Below, in pieces: positions 36,653 to 45,803 of a stretch of 64,000 bases of DNA. The notes beneath the pieces were generated by a model that ran no database searches, was not told where the DNA came from, and saw only the letters and a program-made list of their open reading frames with translations. Each line of letters begins with the position of its first letter. Position 1 is the stretch's first letter. This DNA is from Planctomycetota bacterium (GTDB lineage: Bacteria > Planctomycetota > Planctomycetia > Pirellulales > Pirellulaceae). Location: NCBI GenBank assembly GCA_027619595.1, contig JAQCHP010000007.1, positions 1 to 64,000 on the forward strand. The letters are read 5' to 3'. The position numbers were made by a program, and so were the translations under genes.

Positions 36653-37846
36653 TTAGGGGCGGGCTACGGCGGTTTCGTCGATGATGTTGACATCGACTTG
36701 CAAGTTACACAACCGGCTCGCCTGGGAGACGCCATCCTGGTCCAGGTCGATCACAACCTCCACCACGCGCCGGTCCGCCATGGCAAGTGGATCGAGACTG
36801 CGCAATTCCGGCGTCACGATGGTCTGCGCAACACGACGAACGATTCCGCGCAACCCTTCCTCGTCGTACGGCTTCTCAAAAGCACTGCTGGTAACTCGAG
36901 CGATTTGACCGGGACGCACCCGCTTGATTTCTGTCTCATAGACTTCCGCCACCACGACCATGCGTGACAAATCTGCGAGATGGAACAACGGACCACGTAA
37001 CGTTTCGCCGGTACGAGCAAGCAAATTGAGGACAGTCCCGTCCGTAGGGGACACAATCTCTGACTCTTTCAGTCGAGCGGCGGCCAGATCACGTTGTTTT
37101 TCTAACGATCGGAGCGGAACAGCGGTCAAGACGTGTTCCAAGCTGGCACGCGTCGATTCGGCATCGGCACGCGCCGCTTGTAGTCGCAGATCTCGCGTTT
37201 GCTGCAATTTTTTTAACATGGCATCGTTCGCAGCCACTTCGGCGATTGCGCGGTCCAAGAGAATTCGTTGCTGATCCGACTCTTGGTCCGTCACCAAATT
37301 GCTGCGCTGTGCTCGCACCGTCTGAAGTCGCTCGAAATCCTTTTGAGCGACTTCGCGATTGCGGACGGATAACTCCAGTTTCGTTTTTTGAGCCGCGATG
37401 TCCAGCTCCACCGTCTCCGCCTCCGCTACTGCCAAATCAGCGACGCGAATTCGAGACATCGCCAGTTTCTCTTCCGATTGGTACCGCGACTTGGCTTCGT
37501 CGTATTGTGCACTGATCGCCTCATATTCTAATTGTCGCTGCTGACGACTCGCCATTTGAGCGATCGGCTGGCCCGAACGAACTTGATCTCCGGTCGCCAC
37601 GTTCAATTCTTCCAGACGATCTCCTACGAGTCCCGAAACCTCCACGATGCCATCCGCGGGCTCGATTCGTCCCAACGCGATGACTCCGCGTTCACTGTGG
37701 TTCGCCGACCAGGAAACACGACTCCCCGCCACTGCCAACGCAGCGTCAGGAGAACGTGCCGAGGTCGTCACCGGCCGCGCCACTTGCCAATACACGGCGC
37801 CGCCAATTAGAGTGACCGCTAGAAAACTCAGCAACCAGAATTTCAC
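36653..37846 (-). CDS. DevB/HlyD-like membrane fusion protein
   Basis: A 397-residue periplasmic adaptor. It has an N-terminal membrane anchor (FWLLSFLAVTLIGGAVYW), a lipoyl/barrel-sandwich half with GRIEPADGIVEVSGLVGDRLEEL near 60, a long coiled-coil hairpin (about 90-245, with repeated Ala/Glu/Arg heptads), then the second lipoyl half SPTDGTVLNLLARTGE near 268 and beta-barrel domains. It should bridge the DevC permeases to an outer membrane channel. GTG 37846 with AAGGGA upstream is preferred; GTG 37895-37897 would add 17 residues. It is the first gene of the exporter operon. Confidence 0.86.
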   Translation of the reverse strand: MKFWLLSFLAVTLIGGAVYWQVARPVTTSARSPDAALAVAGSRVSWSANHSERGVIALGRIEPADGIVEVSGLVGDRLEELNVATGDQVRSGQPIAQMASRQQRQLEYEAISAQYDEAKSRYQSEEKLAMSRIRVADLAVAEAETVELDIAAQKTKLELSVRNREVAQKDFERLQTVRAQRSNLVTDQESDQQRILLDRAIAEVAANDAMLKKLQQTRDLRLQAARADAESTRASLEHVLTAVPLRSLEKQRDLAAARLKESEIVSPTDGTVLNLLARTGETLRGPLFHLADLSRMVVVAEVYETEIKRVRPGQIARVTSSAFEKPYDEEGLRGIVRRVAQTIVTPELRSLDPLAMADRRVVEVVIDLDQDGVSQASRLCNLQVDVNIIDETAVARP

Positions 37847-38082
37847 CGTAGTCCCTTGTCGAAGTAGTCCCTGGTGGAAGAAGGCGATTGAAATCACCTA
37901 CGAATCGGCAGCCGTGATCCACGCGGAACGGTTTGTACCACTGAACGATACCCTAGGTCGAGAAGAAATTCCACCGGCGTCTGCTAGCTAATCCAACGCT
38001 GGCGGGAGACATTCGGACGAATTGCTGGCCTACACGACTGGCCGGTTATTTGACGGAACATCCTAGCGAAGGCTAAATACTC

Positions 38083-39522
38083 ATGGAAATCGTACCACCG
38101 ATTGCACGTGCAAAACGACCAAACTACGGCATGGCCCTGCAATTAGTACCGTTCGTATTCACCTTGGCTTGTCTCGGCCTGGGCCTCAGCTTGGCCTGCG
38201 CCGAAGGCACCCCATCCCGCACCCTTCCCGAGACGCTGATCATCGAAGATTGTTCCGTATTTGATCCTCATTTGGAAGCCATGGTTCACCACCAGACGAT
38301 CGTCATCCAGGGCGAGCGAATTGAGAGCGTGGGGCCGTATGCCACGGAGAGCCAGCGTCCACGAAACGCAAGGATTATCGACGGAAAAGGAAAATTTGCC
38401 ATACCAGGCCTGATTGACGCGCATGTGCATCTTGTGCATGTGCTCGACTTAGCACAGGTTACGGGCGACGAAGTATTGCCGCTCTTCCTAGCAGCCGGCG
38501 TGACCTCCGTCCGTAGCGCCGGGGATGAGATTGTCCCCGCTACTCTGGTGGCTCGATTTGCTGCCGCGCATCCACACCAATCCCCTCGTGTATTTACGTG
38601 CAGCCCGCTGCTGGACGGCGACCCGCTTATCCACCGGAATGCAGGACGTGCAATTTCGGATCCCCTTACCGTACCTGCGTTCCTGGACGAACTCCAGCGA
38701 TGGAACGTAACGACGCTCAAGATTTATGCTGGAACCGGAGCGGTCGTGGGCAAGGCCATTATTGACGAAGGACATCGTCGCCATTTGTTTGTCACGGCTC
38801 ACTTGGGGGAGTATACAGCTCAACAGGCTGTCGCTGACGGCATTGATGGATTGGAGCATATCTGGTCGGTCTTTAACTATGTCATCCCGCCAGAAATTGC
38901 GCGTGAACCTGGCCATCGAAGTCGATTGAACCTAAACAACCCGCAATGTGAATCGCTCGTCGCGGAGCTTGCGCGTCGCAAGGTATTGGTTGACCCTACC
39001 CTGGCCGTATTTCGAAACATGATCCTCTTGCCCGACATACCGAAAGTGCGCGACCATCCCGACAATCAACTTGCACCACGACGATTACGCGACTTTTGGC
39101 CGGTCTACTCCAAGCAATCTAACTGCGGGAGTGGTCTTTTGGCTGACCGTTCGAACGAATTCGCCAAGTACCAGGAACTGACTGGAAAACTGTATCGAGC
39201 CGGAGTACCGTTACTCGTTGGCACCGATACACCGGAACCGCAAGTAACGCCGGGATTCTCGTTGCATCAAGAACTAGAAATGTTGGTCGAATCGGGAATG
39301 CCTCCCGCAGCGACACTGCGCGCAGCCACGCTCCACAATGCCATGGCGCTCGGTCAAACCAAGAACCTTGGTGCGATCGCGTCGGGAAAACTGGCCGATA
39401 TTGTCCTATTGACCGACAATCCGTTGGATGACATACGCCACACGCGAAACATCGAATCCGTGATACGTGGTGGCATCCTCTGCTCGCCTGCCGAACTACT
39501 GCAGGCCCTACCGCACGACTAG
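38083..39522 (+). CDS. Secreted amidohydrolase family protein
   Basis: A 479-residue metal-dependent hydrolase of the amidohydrolase superfamily. A hydrophobic segment (LVPFVFTLACLGLGLSLACA, about 22-41) indicates export. Active-site features: GLIDAHVHLVHV near 110 (HxH), the Lys in TTLKIYAG near 215, VTAHLGEY near 240, GLEHIWSVF near 260, and the Asp in LVGTDTPEP near 383. The C-terminal ATLHNAMALG, LGAIASGKLADIVLLTDNPLDDI pattern is that of imidazolonepropionase-like members. The substrate, perhaps a cyclic amide or peptide derivative, cannot be told. Confidence 0.85.
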   Translation: MEIVPPIARAKRPNYGMALQLVPFVFTLACLGLGLSLACAEGTPSRTLPETLIIEDCSVFDPHLEAMVHHQTIVIQGERIESVGPYATESQRPRNARIIDGKGKFAIPGLIDAHVHLVHVLDLAQVTGDEVLPLFLAAGVTSVRSAGDEIVPATLVARFAAAHPHQSPRVFTCSPLLDGDPLIHRNAGRAISDPLTVPAFLDELQRWNVTTLKIYAGTGAVVGKAIIDEGHRRHLFVTAHLGEYTAQQAVADGIDGLEHIWSVFNYVIPPEIAREPGHRSRLNLNNPQCESLVAELARRKVLVDPTLAVFRNMILLPDIPKVRDHPDNQLAPRRLRDFWPVYSKQSNCGSGLLADRSNEFAKYQELTGKLYRAGVPLLVGTDTPEPQVTPGFSLHQELEMLVESGMPPAATLRAATLHNAMALGQTKNLGAIASGKLADIVLLTDNPLDDIRHTRNIESVIRGGILCSPAELLQALPHD

Positions 39523-39552
39523 ACGACGCTGTCGCCCCGAATCGTCTCTCGC

Positions 39553-40914
39553 CTACGGTTGGGAGCCGACATCGGCACAAACCAGTTTTCCGGCCGCATT
39601 TCGGCCATAGATGCGCCCGTCGAGCAATACCGGAACCGTCCAGCAGCGACCATCCAGAAAGGGCGACCGGGCCAATTCCTCAAATCCTTGGGGCGACGCG
39701 TTCGCGAGCACTAACGTGCCGTCCTCGCTGAGCACCAGCAGCTTTTCATCTGCAATCATCAGTGACCCACAACCAAATCCTCGTTGCTGCCATTTGATTT
39801 CGCCCGTCTCAAAGTCCATACACGTCAATTGTACGACTCGCCCGCGATTCGAGTTGCCGTCAAAGCCATACAGATGTCCCCGCAGTAAGATGCTGTTGTT
39901 GAAATGGTTTCGCATCTTGCGATTCTTGTAGACAAGCTCCAGTCCATCCGTAGACAACCGAAGCAGACCACATCCGATATCGTAGCCCGTAGAAACGAAG
40001 ACTTTGTCTCCCTCGACAATGGGTGTCGTTGAATTCGTGCCGAAGCGAGACTCCCAAGCGGTGAATGCGACTTGCGTACCGTCAGACGCGTTGAGCACCC
40101 GCAAGCCATCGCAGTCCAACGTCGCAAGGCACGTGCGGGAATTGTAAGTAAACGCACAGACAGATCCATAACCAGCGGCATGCGGTTCCGTTTTCCAATG
40201 GATCTCCCCGGTCCGCTTATCGTACGAGACCACGCACCCTGCTTCGAGAATCAATTGGTTTTGAAGGATGTAGGGGGAACTCGAGAATCCCCACTCCGGC
40301 ATAAGGACGCCCAAGTCTTCTTGCAACCGTCGACTCCAGATGGGCTTGCCCGTCGTACTATCCCAACAATGAAGTTGGCCTTCACGTCCGACCGTATAGA
40401 CAAATTCACCCTCGATGGTGGGGGTCGCACCCGGGCCCCCTTCGTGCAGGTTATCGACCAGGATCCCAGGATACGTCTGAACCCATCGGGGCGTGCCGGT
40501 ATCCGTATCTAGGCAATGCACGATTTCGTTCCCGTCTCGATGGCCCATCGTGTAGAGAGAGCCGTTCGCGATCGAAACGGAACTGAAACCGATTCCTACT
40601 TCGGCGGTCCAGCGGATTGGCAAACCGGTTTCAGGCCACGTCGTCTGCCAACCCGTTTCGTGAGATACTCCGTCGTGATCAGGCCCCAACCAATTGGGCC
40701 ATGACGGTCTCGGCGCGGGAGCCGGCCCCCGTACCGGATCTGGATTAGCATCGGCTTCGGCAGGTTGGGCCGCGCTGACATGCGATTCGTCAGCGCCTGG
40801 GCGAGCCAGCGACACAGGAGAACAACCGATTGCCAACCAGCTCATCAAAGCTATAAAGGCAATCGAAAGATTCCTCCCGTTGGGTGCCGACTGAGGAATC
40901 GAACTCGCATCCAT
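39553..40914 (-). CDS. PQQ-like beta-propeller lipoprotein
   Basis: A 453-residue protein with a signal peptide and lipobox (LAIGC, Cys near 31), a Pro/Ala-rich linker, and a WD/PQQ-like propeller of repeated blades: SVSIANGSLYTMGHRDG, EFVYTVGREGQLHCWDSTTGKPIW, CVVSYDKRTGEIHW, DKVFVSTGYDIGCGLLRL and LVLSEDGTLVLANA. The opening PSWPNWLGPDHDGVSHETGW is a recurrent planctomycete motif. No catalytic PQQ-dehydrogenase residues are seen, so it is probably a structural or binding propeller like BamB. It ends convergently near the amidohydrolase. Confidence 0.85.
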   Translation of the reverse strand: MDASSIPQSAPNGRNLSIAFIALMSWLAIGCSPVSLARPGADESHVSAAQPAEADANPDPVRGPAPAPRPSWPNWLGPDHDGVSHETGWQTTWPETGLPIRWTAEVGIGFSSVSIANGSLYTMGHRDGNEIVHCLDTDTGTPRWVQTYPGILVDNLHEGGPGATPTIEGEFVYTVGREGQLHCWDSTTGKPIWSRRLQEDLGVLMPEWGFSSSPYILQNQLILEAGCVVSYDKRTGEIHWKTEPHAAGYGSVCAFTYNSRTCLATLDCDGLRVLNASDGTQVAFTAWESRFGTNSTTPIVEGDKVFVSTGYDIGCGLLRLSTDGLELVYKNRKMRNHFNNSILLRGHLYGFDGNSNRGRVVQLTCMDFETGEIKWQQRGFGCGSLMIADEKLLVLSEDGTLVLANASPQGFEELARSPFLDGRCWTVPVLLDGRIYGRNAAGKLVCADVGSQP

Positions 40915-41136
40915 AGGTATAGAAGCAGTAGGAAAGAAAACGGAACCGCAGACTCTACCCCTACAATAACGCTCCCTCGGCCAGGCCACAACGCAACCAT
41001 TGGCTGAGCTCCGTTTCGAATGGGCTCCCTGACGTCGAATTTCGGCACATTCCATCCCTGGCCGAATGGTCGTCCGACGACTAAAGTTGCCAACATTCGA
41101 GTCTCTAGAAGTACCAGCGCGAGTAGGTTGCTAACT

Positions 41137-42765
41137 ATGCCCAAAATTATCGTATTGGATGAACTAGCTCCCGAGGGGATGGAATTGCTTGCAGCCGCTG
41201 AAGGAGTCAGCGTCGAAGTAAAAACGGGGCTCAAGGGGGACGACCTTAGAGACGCACTCGCAAATGCCGATGGGGCCATTTGCCGGAGTGGTGTCAAAAT
41301 CACCGCTGCTTCACTGGAGGGGAATCGCCGACTGAAAGCCATCGTACGAGCCGGCGTCGGAACCGACAATATTGACAAACATGCCGCAACACGGCTCGGC
41401 ATTGTCGTCATGAATACCCCGGCTGGTAACACGCTCAGCACTGCCGAACACACGTTTGCTCTCATGCTGGCGTTGTCGCGAAATATTGCTCCCGCCTATC
41501 AAAGTCTGTGCCAGGGCCAATGGAACCGCAGTTCCTTTACGGGGACGCAACTTGCCGATAAAACGCTCGGTATTGTCGGACTGGGTCGAATTGGCCTCGA
41601 GGTTGCCAAGCGAGCTCGTGCCTTCGGCATGCGTGTACTTGGATTCGATCCTTTTTTAACAGCCGAGCGGGCTGCGGAATTGGGCATTGAACCGATTGCC
41701 GTCGTCGCCGATATGTTCCCTCACATCGACTACTTGACCGTCCATACACCGTTAACGTCAGAGACGGAAAATCTGATTAACCTCGATACGTTGGAGGTAC
41801 TCAAGCCCGGAGCGCGTTTGATCAATTGCGCAAGGGGTGGAATCTATAACGAAGCGGCACTCGTAGCTGGACTCAAGAGTGGTAAACTTGCCGGCGTCGC
41901 GCTTGACGTGTTTGCCGAAGAACCGTGCAAGAATAGCGAATTGTTCGGTATGCCGGGCGTCTTGTGTACACCCCACCTCGGTGCAAGCACCGATGAAGCA
42001 CAGACTCAGGTTGCCGTCGAAGCAGTGGAATTACTCACCAAGTTCCTGCGTAACGGTGAGATCCGCCATGCGGTAAACGTAGCCGCCGTCGATCCCAAGA
42101 CTCTCGAATCGCTACGCGGCTTTTTGGACGTCGCCTATCGCTTAGGATTGTTCATGGCACAATGGAGTTCCGGGGAAGGTATCACCGGTTGTCGGTTAAC
42201 GTATCGCGGCGAAGTGGCAGCCCGCGATACCAAACTATTGACTGCCGCATTCTGTACGGGCTTATTGCAATCCGCCATGGAGGAACCTGTCAATCTGGTC
42301 AATGCGCACGTTCTCTTGCAAGAACGCGGAATCGAAGTTGCAACGCAAACTCGATCGGAACGGAGTGATTTCAGCTCGGCCATCACCACCGAGATCACCA
42401 CCACAAGATCCACCTTTTTGGCGGAAGCCACGTTATTTGGTGAAAACATGCCACGTTTGATCCGATTGGGTGAATATCGATTGGAAGCCTACCTAGATGG
42501 TGTCCTCATGATCTTTCGGCACCAAGACGTACCTGGCATCGTGGGCACGGTGGGTACGGCGTTGGGACGCCATCACGTCAACATCGGCCAAATGGCGGTT
42601 GGACGCGCATCGAAACAACAGGGCGGTCAAGCCATTGGCGTGATGAATCTGGACACGCCCCCGTCGGCTGAAGCGATGCGAGAAATCTCGCAACACCCCG
42701 CCATTGATGGAGTGGACATTATCCAACTCCCTTCGGGCGGGGACCTACCTGCCTGGTTGGCCTAA
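41137..42765 (+). CDS. serA: D-3-phosphoglycerate dehydrogenase
   Basis: First enzyme of serine synthesis, NAD-dependent, long type of 542 residues with ASB and ACT domains. Features: start KIIVLDELAPEGMELL, VRAGVGTDNIDK near 70, NTPAGNTLSTAEH near 90, the Rossmann motif GLGRIGLEVAKRA near 150, the Arg of NCARGGIYNE near 230, and the His in TPHLGASTDEAQ near 282. The C-terminal ACT domain (about 470-540) with VPGIVGTVGTALGRHHVNI is the usual site of serine feedback. The ATG at 41137 is the natural start. Confidence 0.95.
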   Translation: MPKIIVLDELAPEGMELLAAAEGVSVEVKTGLKGDDLRDALANADGAICRSGVKITAASLEGNRRLKAIVRAGVGTDNIDKHAATRLGIVVMNTPAGNTLSTAEHTFALMLALSRNIAPAYQSLCQGQWNRSSFTGTQLADKTLGIVGLGRIGLEVAKRARAFGMRVLGFDPFLTAERAAELGIEPIAVVADMFPHIDYLTVHTPLTSETENLINLDTLEVLKPGARLINCARGGIYNEAALVAGLKSGKLAGVALDVFAEEPCKNSELFGMPGVLCTPHLGASTDEAQTQVAVEAVELLTKFLRNGEIRHAVNVAAVDPKTLESLRGFLDVAYRLGLFMAQWSSGEGITGCRLTYRGEVAARDTKLLTAAFCTGLLQSAMEEPVNLVNAHVLLQERGIEVATQTRSERSDFSSAITTEITTTRSTFLAEATLFGENMPRLIRLGEYRLEAYLDGVLMIFRHQDVPGIVGTVGTALGRHHVNIGQMAVGRASKQQGGQAIGVMNLDTPPSAEAMREISQHPAIDGVDIIQLPSGGDLPAWLA

Positions 42766-42806
42766 CATTTTGACTGGGGATCCGACGATTCAGCGGGAGA
42801 GGTTCG

Positions 42807-43724
42807 ATCGACAATCCATCCAGCGGCACTCGACGGCACGACGTCGGCGGAATCCTCTTGGCGCTTACCGCCTATGGAGTTTGGGGATTTATTCCCATTT
42901 ACTTCAAATGGCTATCGAGTTTTACGCCCCTGGGCATCCTGGCCGGTCGCATCTGTAGCGCCTGCGTTCTGCTCATAGTGTTGCTGACATGTATCGGGAA
43001 GGGGCGCGTCGTCTGGCAACATTTCGGCAATCGATTTGTGCTCAGCACGCTGCTCGTGAGTGCCGTACTTTTAGCCGCCAATTGGCTCCTATTCATTCTT
43101 GGCGTCGTTCAGAACGAAATTCGACAATGTAGTCTGGGATACTTCATCAGTCCGTTGGTGACGGTGTGTCTGGGAGCAATCCTCTTTCGAGAACCCTTGC
43201 GAACTCATCACTGGTGGAGCCTCTTATTAGCTTTTCTAGGAATCCTGGGAGAGGTAATTCGTGTACAGAGCGTACCGTGGATTGCGCTCGGTCTAGCCGT
43301 CACGTTTGCCGGTTATGCCGTGGCACGACAAGTAACAACTGCGGACTCTCTGACAGGATTGACCGTTGAAGTCATACTCATGTTGCCGCTGGCAATCGCG
43401 TTCCTGTGCGTCGGCACATCGCATCACCAACCGTTGTCGATCCGTGACTGGTATCTCATTGCGGGGAGCGGACTGATCACCGCCATCCCACTCGTCACCT
43501 ATGTGGCTGCCGCCCGCAGGATTACGTTCGTTACGCTCGGATTCCTGCAATATATCGCTCCTTCGCTGCAACTAGCAGTGGCCGTTTGGGTATATGGGGA
43601 ACCGTTTCCCCGCGAACGCATACTGAGTTTCGCGCTGATCGGGTTGTCCGTGGCGGTCTTCCTGTTCGGCGTGCTATTTATTCCCAATCCAGTGCCACGT
43701 CCCAACCCGGCGAAGAATGCGTGA
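42807..43724 (+). CDS. rarD: EamA/RarD-type transporter, probable ATC start
   Basis: A ten-helix drug/metabolite transporter of the RarD subfamily. GILLALTAYGVWGFIPIYFKW is the start of the first helix, and FYWR-like and PLVTYVAAARRITFVTLGFLQYIAPS near 235 match RarD. No ATG, GTG or TTG precedes the first helix in frame back to the stop at 42771; the only TTG (42858) falls inside that helix. An ATC at 42807, preceded by GGGAGAGG 4 bases away, would give a normal N-terminus. The start is therefore an unusual AUC or a mutated ATG, and CTG 42774 is another option. The last 47 bases overlap nadC on the other strand. Confidence 0.72.
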   Translation: MDNPSSGTRRHDVGGILLALTAYGVWGFIPIYFKWLSSFTPLGILAGRICSACVLLIVLLTCIGKGRVVWQHFGNRFVLSTLLVSAVLLAANWLLFILGVVQNEIRQCSLGYFISPLVTVCLGAILFREPLRTHHWWSLLLAFLGILGEVIRVQSVPWIALGLAVTFAGYAVARQVTTADSLTGLTVEVILMLPLAIAFLCVGTSHHQPLSIRDWYLIAGSGLITAIPLVTYVAAARRITFVTLGFLQYIAPSLQLAVAVWVYGEPFPRERILSFALIGLSVAVFLFGVLFIPNPVPRPNPAKNA

Positions 43725-44616
43725 GTGCGCCGATGCTGATCCGATCGACCCCGGTTGCCGCAACAGCCGCCACGTTCTTTAGGTTGATTCCACCTGACGC
43801 CTCCAGCTGAACCTGTGGATTGACCTGATTACGCAGCAATACGGCTTGCTGCAGTTGTTGCAACGGCATATTGTCGAGCAAGACGATATCGGGACCGACA
43901 GCGAGTACCTCGCTGAACGGTTCTAAACCATCAAGCTCAACCTCGAGTAACACGGGATCGGATTTCCCCAAGGCTGACTGTTTGAGAAATCCTTGCGCTA
44001 ACCGCACAGCATTCGCAGGGGAATGCCGGTTGTCACCCGACATGTGGGCCGACAACATCAAGTGGTTATCCTTGATCATGACTGCAGCATATAGGCCAAG
44101 CCGATGGTTGCATCCTCCGCCGCAACGAACGGCGTATTTTTCCAAGCGTCTCCACCCTGGGGTCGTCTTCCGGGTGTCGTAGATACGAGCGACGTGCCCA
44201 CGAACGGCGTCAACATATCGCCGGGTCTCCGTGGCGATACCGCTTAGACGCCCGATAAAATTCAGAAGTGTTCGTTCTGCCGCCAAAATGGCCCGCGCGT
44301 TACCGACGAGTCGTCCCAGCGATTGCCCCACGACCACCGACTGCTGATCTACGGCATTCGGCTGCCATTCGACGACGCCCCGGATACCGGACGCCTGAAC
44401 AGCAGTCAGCACCAGCGGAACGATCGGTAATCCGGCCACGATCCCGAGTTGACGTGCCACGACGAGCGCTGCGCCAGTGGCTTCCGGCGGCACCATCGCC
44501 TCGCAAGTGAGATCTCGCCCCCCGCAGAGGTCTTCGTCGATCGACCACTCTACGAGCCTGCGACTCGCTTCTATCGTTGCTGCGTCCCAGGTTGTCTGTT
44601 CAAACTCGCCAAACAT
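43678..44616 (-). CDS. nadC: Nicotinate-nucleotide pyrophosphorylase (carboxylating)
   Basis: Makes nicotinate mononucleotide from quinolinate and PRPP in NAD synthesis. Of its 312 residues, EDLCGGRDLTCEAMVP near 32, ERTLLNFIGRLSGIATETRRYVD near 115, DTRKTTPGWRRLEKYAVRCGGGCNHRLGL near 150-178 and LLEVELDGL near 225 are diagnostic. GGAGGA stands 8 bases before ATG 44616, a strong ribosome site that fixes this start. No nadA or nadB is seen in the window. Confidence 0.94.
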   Translation of the reverse strand: MFGEFEQTTWDAATIEASRRLVEWSIDEDLCGGRDLTCEAMVPPEATGAALVVARQLGIVAGLPIVPLVLTAVQASGIRGVVEWQPNAVDQQSVVVGQSLGRLVGNARAILAAERTLLNFIGRLSGIATETRRYVDAVRGHVARIYDTRKTTPGWRRLEKYAVRCGGGCNHRLGLYAAVMIKDNHLMLSAHMSGDNRHSPANAVRLAQGFLKQSALGKSDPVLLEVELDGLEPFSEVLAVGPDIVLLDNMPLQQLQQAVLLRNQVNPQVQLEASGGINLKNVAAVAATGVDRISIGALTHSSPGWDVALDWE

Positions 44617-44900
44617 CAACAACTTCCTCCCCCACCCCGTCGGATTTTACGTTGGTTGTGCGTCGTTCCACAAACCTGAATTAGGCATCTTAGCGTTTTA
44701 TCTCACGCCGAGGTCAGGCCGGTATCAAGAGTTGAGAAAACCTCGTCTAGAAATGCTCCACAAAAACAAATCCGAGCCAATCCCGATCCATTGGACCCTT
44801 GCCGCGATTTTTTTGTCCGTGCCTGTTCGGTTTTAGGAGCGCACAACGTCTTAGTGTATGCGAACACGGACTACTCCACGACCAAAATGGAAAGGTGACT

Positions 44901-45344
44901 ATGACCAACCGTCGGCCTCCGCGAAATACCCCTGGCGTCCCGGCAGTCGCCCCTCCCCCGCCCCGTTCGGTTGGGCGTGAATATTGGCCACTGACTGCCG
45001 GCGACCAGGTGGTGGTGGCCAGTCTGCTTTGCATTTGCCTCGCCGCTACCGTGTATCGAGTCCTTTGGACCGTAGGACCCGCTCCCCATTTGGTAAAAAT
45101 TGACCAACTGCCATCACGCCGCATTGAATTCCGCATCGACATCAATACGACCGACTGGCCGTTGCTCGATCTGTTACCTGGCATCAGCGAAAAAATGGCG
45201 CAAAGGATTGTCGCCTACCGCGAAAAACATGGACCATTCCGCCAGCCCAGCGAACTACAGCAAATTCCGGGAATCGGTCCGAAATTAGTGGAACGCGTGC
45301 GACCGCACCTGATCGGCTGGACCGACATACGCGATTCAAGTTGA
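44901..45344 (+). CDS. ComEA-like helix-hairpin-helix protein
   Basis: A 147-residue protein with one transmembrane helix (VVVASLLCICLAATVYRVLW, about 40-59) and a C-terminal double HhH domain: DLLPGISEKMAQRIVAYREKHGPF and QQIPGIGPKLVERVRPHL. This matches ComEA, the DNA receptor of competence, but many planctomycete proteins with the same layout have no known uptake partner. AAAGG 6 bases before ATG 44901 supports the start. No other com genes are near. Confidence 0.8.
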   Translation: MTNRRPPRNTPGVPAVAPPPPRSVGREYWPLTAGDQVVVASLLCICLAATVYRVLWTVGPAPHLVKIDQLPSRRIEFRIDINTTDWPLLDLLPGISEKMAQRIVAYREKHGPFRQPSELQQIPGIGPKLVERVRPHLIGWTDIRDSS

Positions 45345-45803
45345 TCCAGTGTCCTGTCGCCGAATGGAAGCATTTCACAAGAAAATTGACACGCAAAGGC
45401 GCAAAGAAGAAATGAATGAAAAAGAAGAAGAAGAAGAAGAAGAAGAGAAAACGGGAGAGACAGGTGGAGTAACAAAAAGCTTTGCGTCTTTGCGGCTTGG
45501 CGTGAAATTCTCTGGCACGACATGCGACGCACTACAGTCGTGCTGCGAATGTCGGCCGGTAACCATTTTATGGATATCGCACGAAGAATCGGACCTCGCC
45601 CCAGTGCAGCTTCCCGCGGTTCCGGGCAAAAATCGCTGTCTCACAGCTTTTTCTTGCCGAAAAGGTGGTGCAAACCAGCTGTGCCGACCGCATCTCCCGA
45701 GAGCTTCGCTAGTTCTGGGCCAAGATTGCTATAAGATAAGGGCCGCAACATCTGCCACCGGCCATCCTCAATTTGGCGGCTGACCCCTTCTGGAATTCCC
45801 GAC
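45345..45803. other. Intergenic region with an inverted-repeat element
   Basis: About 460 bases upstream of uvrB. An open frame runs through it but consists of low-complexity Glu runs and has no family signal. A TATAAGAT box at 45730-45737 may be the -10 of the uvrB promoter. No good LexA-type site is seen. The inverted-repeat element is listed separately. Confidence 0.5.
45381..45510. repeat. MITE-like element with ~25-bp terminal inverted repeats
   Basis: The left arm gaaaattgacacgcaaaggc...gcaaag (45381-45406) is mirrored by the right arm (about 45477-45510), which reads on the other strand gagaatttcacgccaagccg followed by caaag. Between them is a run of about eight GAA triplets (45422-45446). 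Arms share CACGC, AAG and CGCAAAG blocks. The layout resembles a small non-autonomous inverted-repeat element; no target duplication was established. Confidence 0.55.

Noticed and set aside
45636-45646. CTGTCTCACAG near uvrB as a LexA site
   Set aside because: Spacing between CTGT and ACAG is 3 bases instead of 8, so it does not fit the known box.
45349-45783. 144-codon plus-strand open frame
   Set aside because: It consists of the GAA-derived Glu run and inverted-repeat sequence, with no coding signal.
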